NCBI RefSeq assembly: GCF_037811135.1
Contig: NZ_CP149130.1
Coordinates: 1,918,501 to 1,982,500, forward strand
Source: Aeromonas rivipollensis
GTDB lineage: Bacteria > Pseudomonadota > Gammaproteobacteria > Enterobacterales > Aeromonadaceae
Direction: 5' to 3'
DNA length: 64,000 nt
Part shown: positions 63,944-64,000 of the stretch, piece after piece
How the letters are laid out: every line of letters starts with the position of its first letter
Numbering within the stretch: position 1 is the stretch's first letter
Position numbers and translations under genes: made by a program
The notes under the pieces: model-generated
What the model saw: only the letters and a program-made list of their open reading frames with translations
Told to the model about the DNA's origin: nothing
Database searches by the model: none

Positions 63944-64000
63944 TTGTCCATATCCCTATGCGTTGTGTGTGGCTAGTGTAGCCATTTAACTATCAGTTTT

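Overview
The window is a GC-rich gammaproteobacterial chromosome segment with almost no mobile or accessory DNA. Gene content and order fit an Aeromonas-like member of the Aeromonadaceae. Supporting points are an E. coli-like order iscRSUA-hscBA-fdx / pepB / ndk-rlmN-pilF-rodZ-ispG-hisS-yfgM-bamB-der / mltF / purL, a fused nuoCD, the O2-independent ubiquinone genes ubiT/ubiUV, a type IV pilus lipoprotein gene (pilF) and a MotC/MotD-type flagellar stator pair. The genus is an inference from synteny and protein similarity recalled from known families; no search was run.

Layout. 1-4.7 kb: glycine cleavage genes gcvT (5' truncated by the window edge), gcvH and gcvP, separated by strong hairpins and a structured gcvP leader. 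4.7-8.0 kb: a PhnB/VOC protein, a SAM methyltransferase, a small exported protein and an MFS transporter. 8.0-11.4 kb: the peroxide-defence pair ahpC-ahpF, a 640-bp regulatory gap and a CBS-domain protein. 11.7-17.2 kb: queA, tgt, yajC, secD, secF (queuosine tRNA modification plus the Sec accessory complex). 17.3-21.8 kb: rhodanese, nlpI, ubiV/ubiU diverging from ubiT, and a membrane protein overlapping the end of ubiT. 22-28.2 kb: trmJ, then the isc iron-sulfur operon behind two abutting IscR-type boxes. 28.4-31 kb: two tandem, translationally coupled pepB genes. 31.2-40.9 kb: ndk, rlmN, pilF, rodZ, ispG, hisS, yfgM, bamB, der and a zinc-ribbon protein. 41-46.8 kb: a possible tiny basic ORF, mltF and purL. 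47-62.1 kb: the complete 13-gene nuo operon (complex I) on the minus strand. 62.3-63.9 kb: a motA/motB-type stator pair.

Functional links. The isc operon supplies Fe-S clusters that several other products here need: RlmN, IspG, UbiU/UbiV and NuoB/E/F/G/I. UbiTUV make quinone for the respiratory chain fed by Nuo. RodZ, BamB, NlpI, MltF and SecDF-YajC all serve the cell envelope.

I did not find a convincing previously undescribed multi-gene system. The items most worth a second look are small: the tandem pepB pair, the 640-bp ahpC-CBS gap (perfect CRP palindrome plus an orphan terminator), the hairpin-rich gcvP leader, the 15-bp perfect hairpin inside the isc operon, the tiny basic ORF beside mltF, a quadruplex-type G-tract between purL and nuoN, and a Fur-like box upstream of nuoA.
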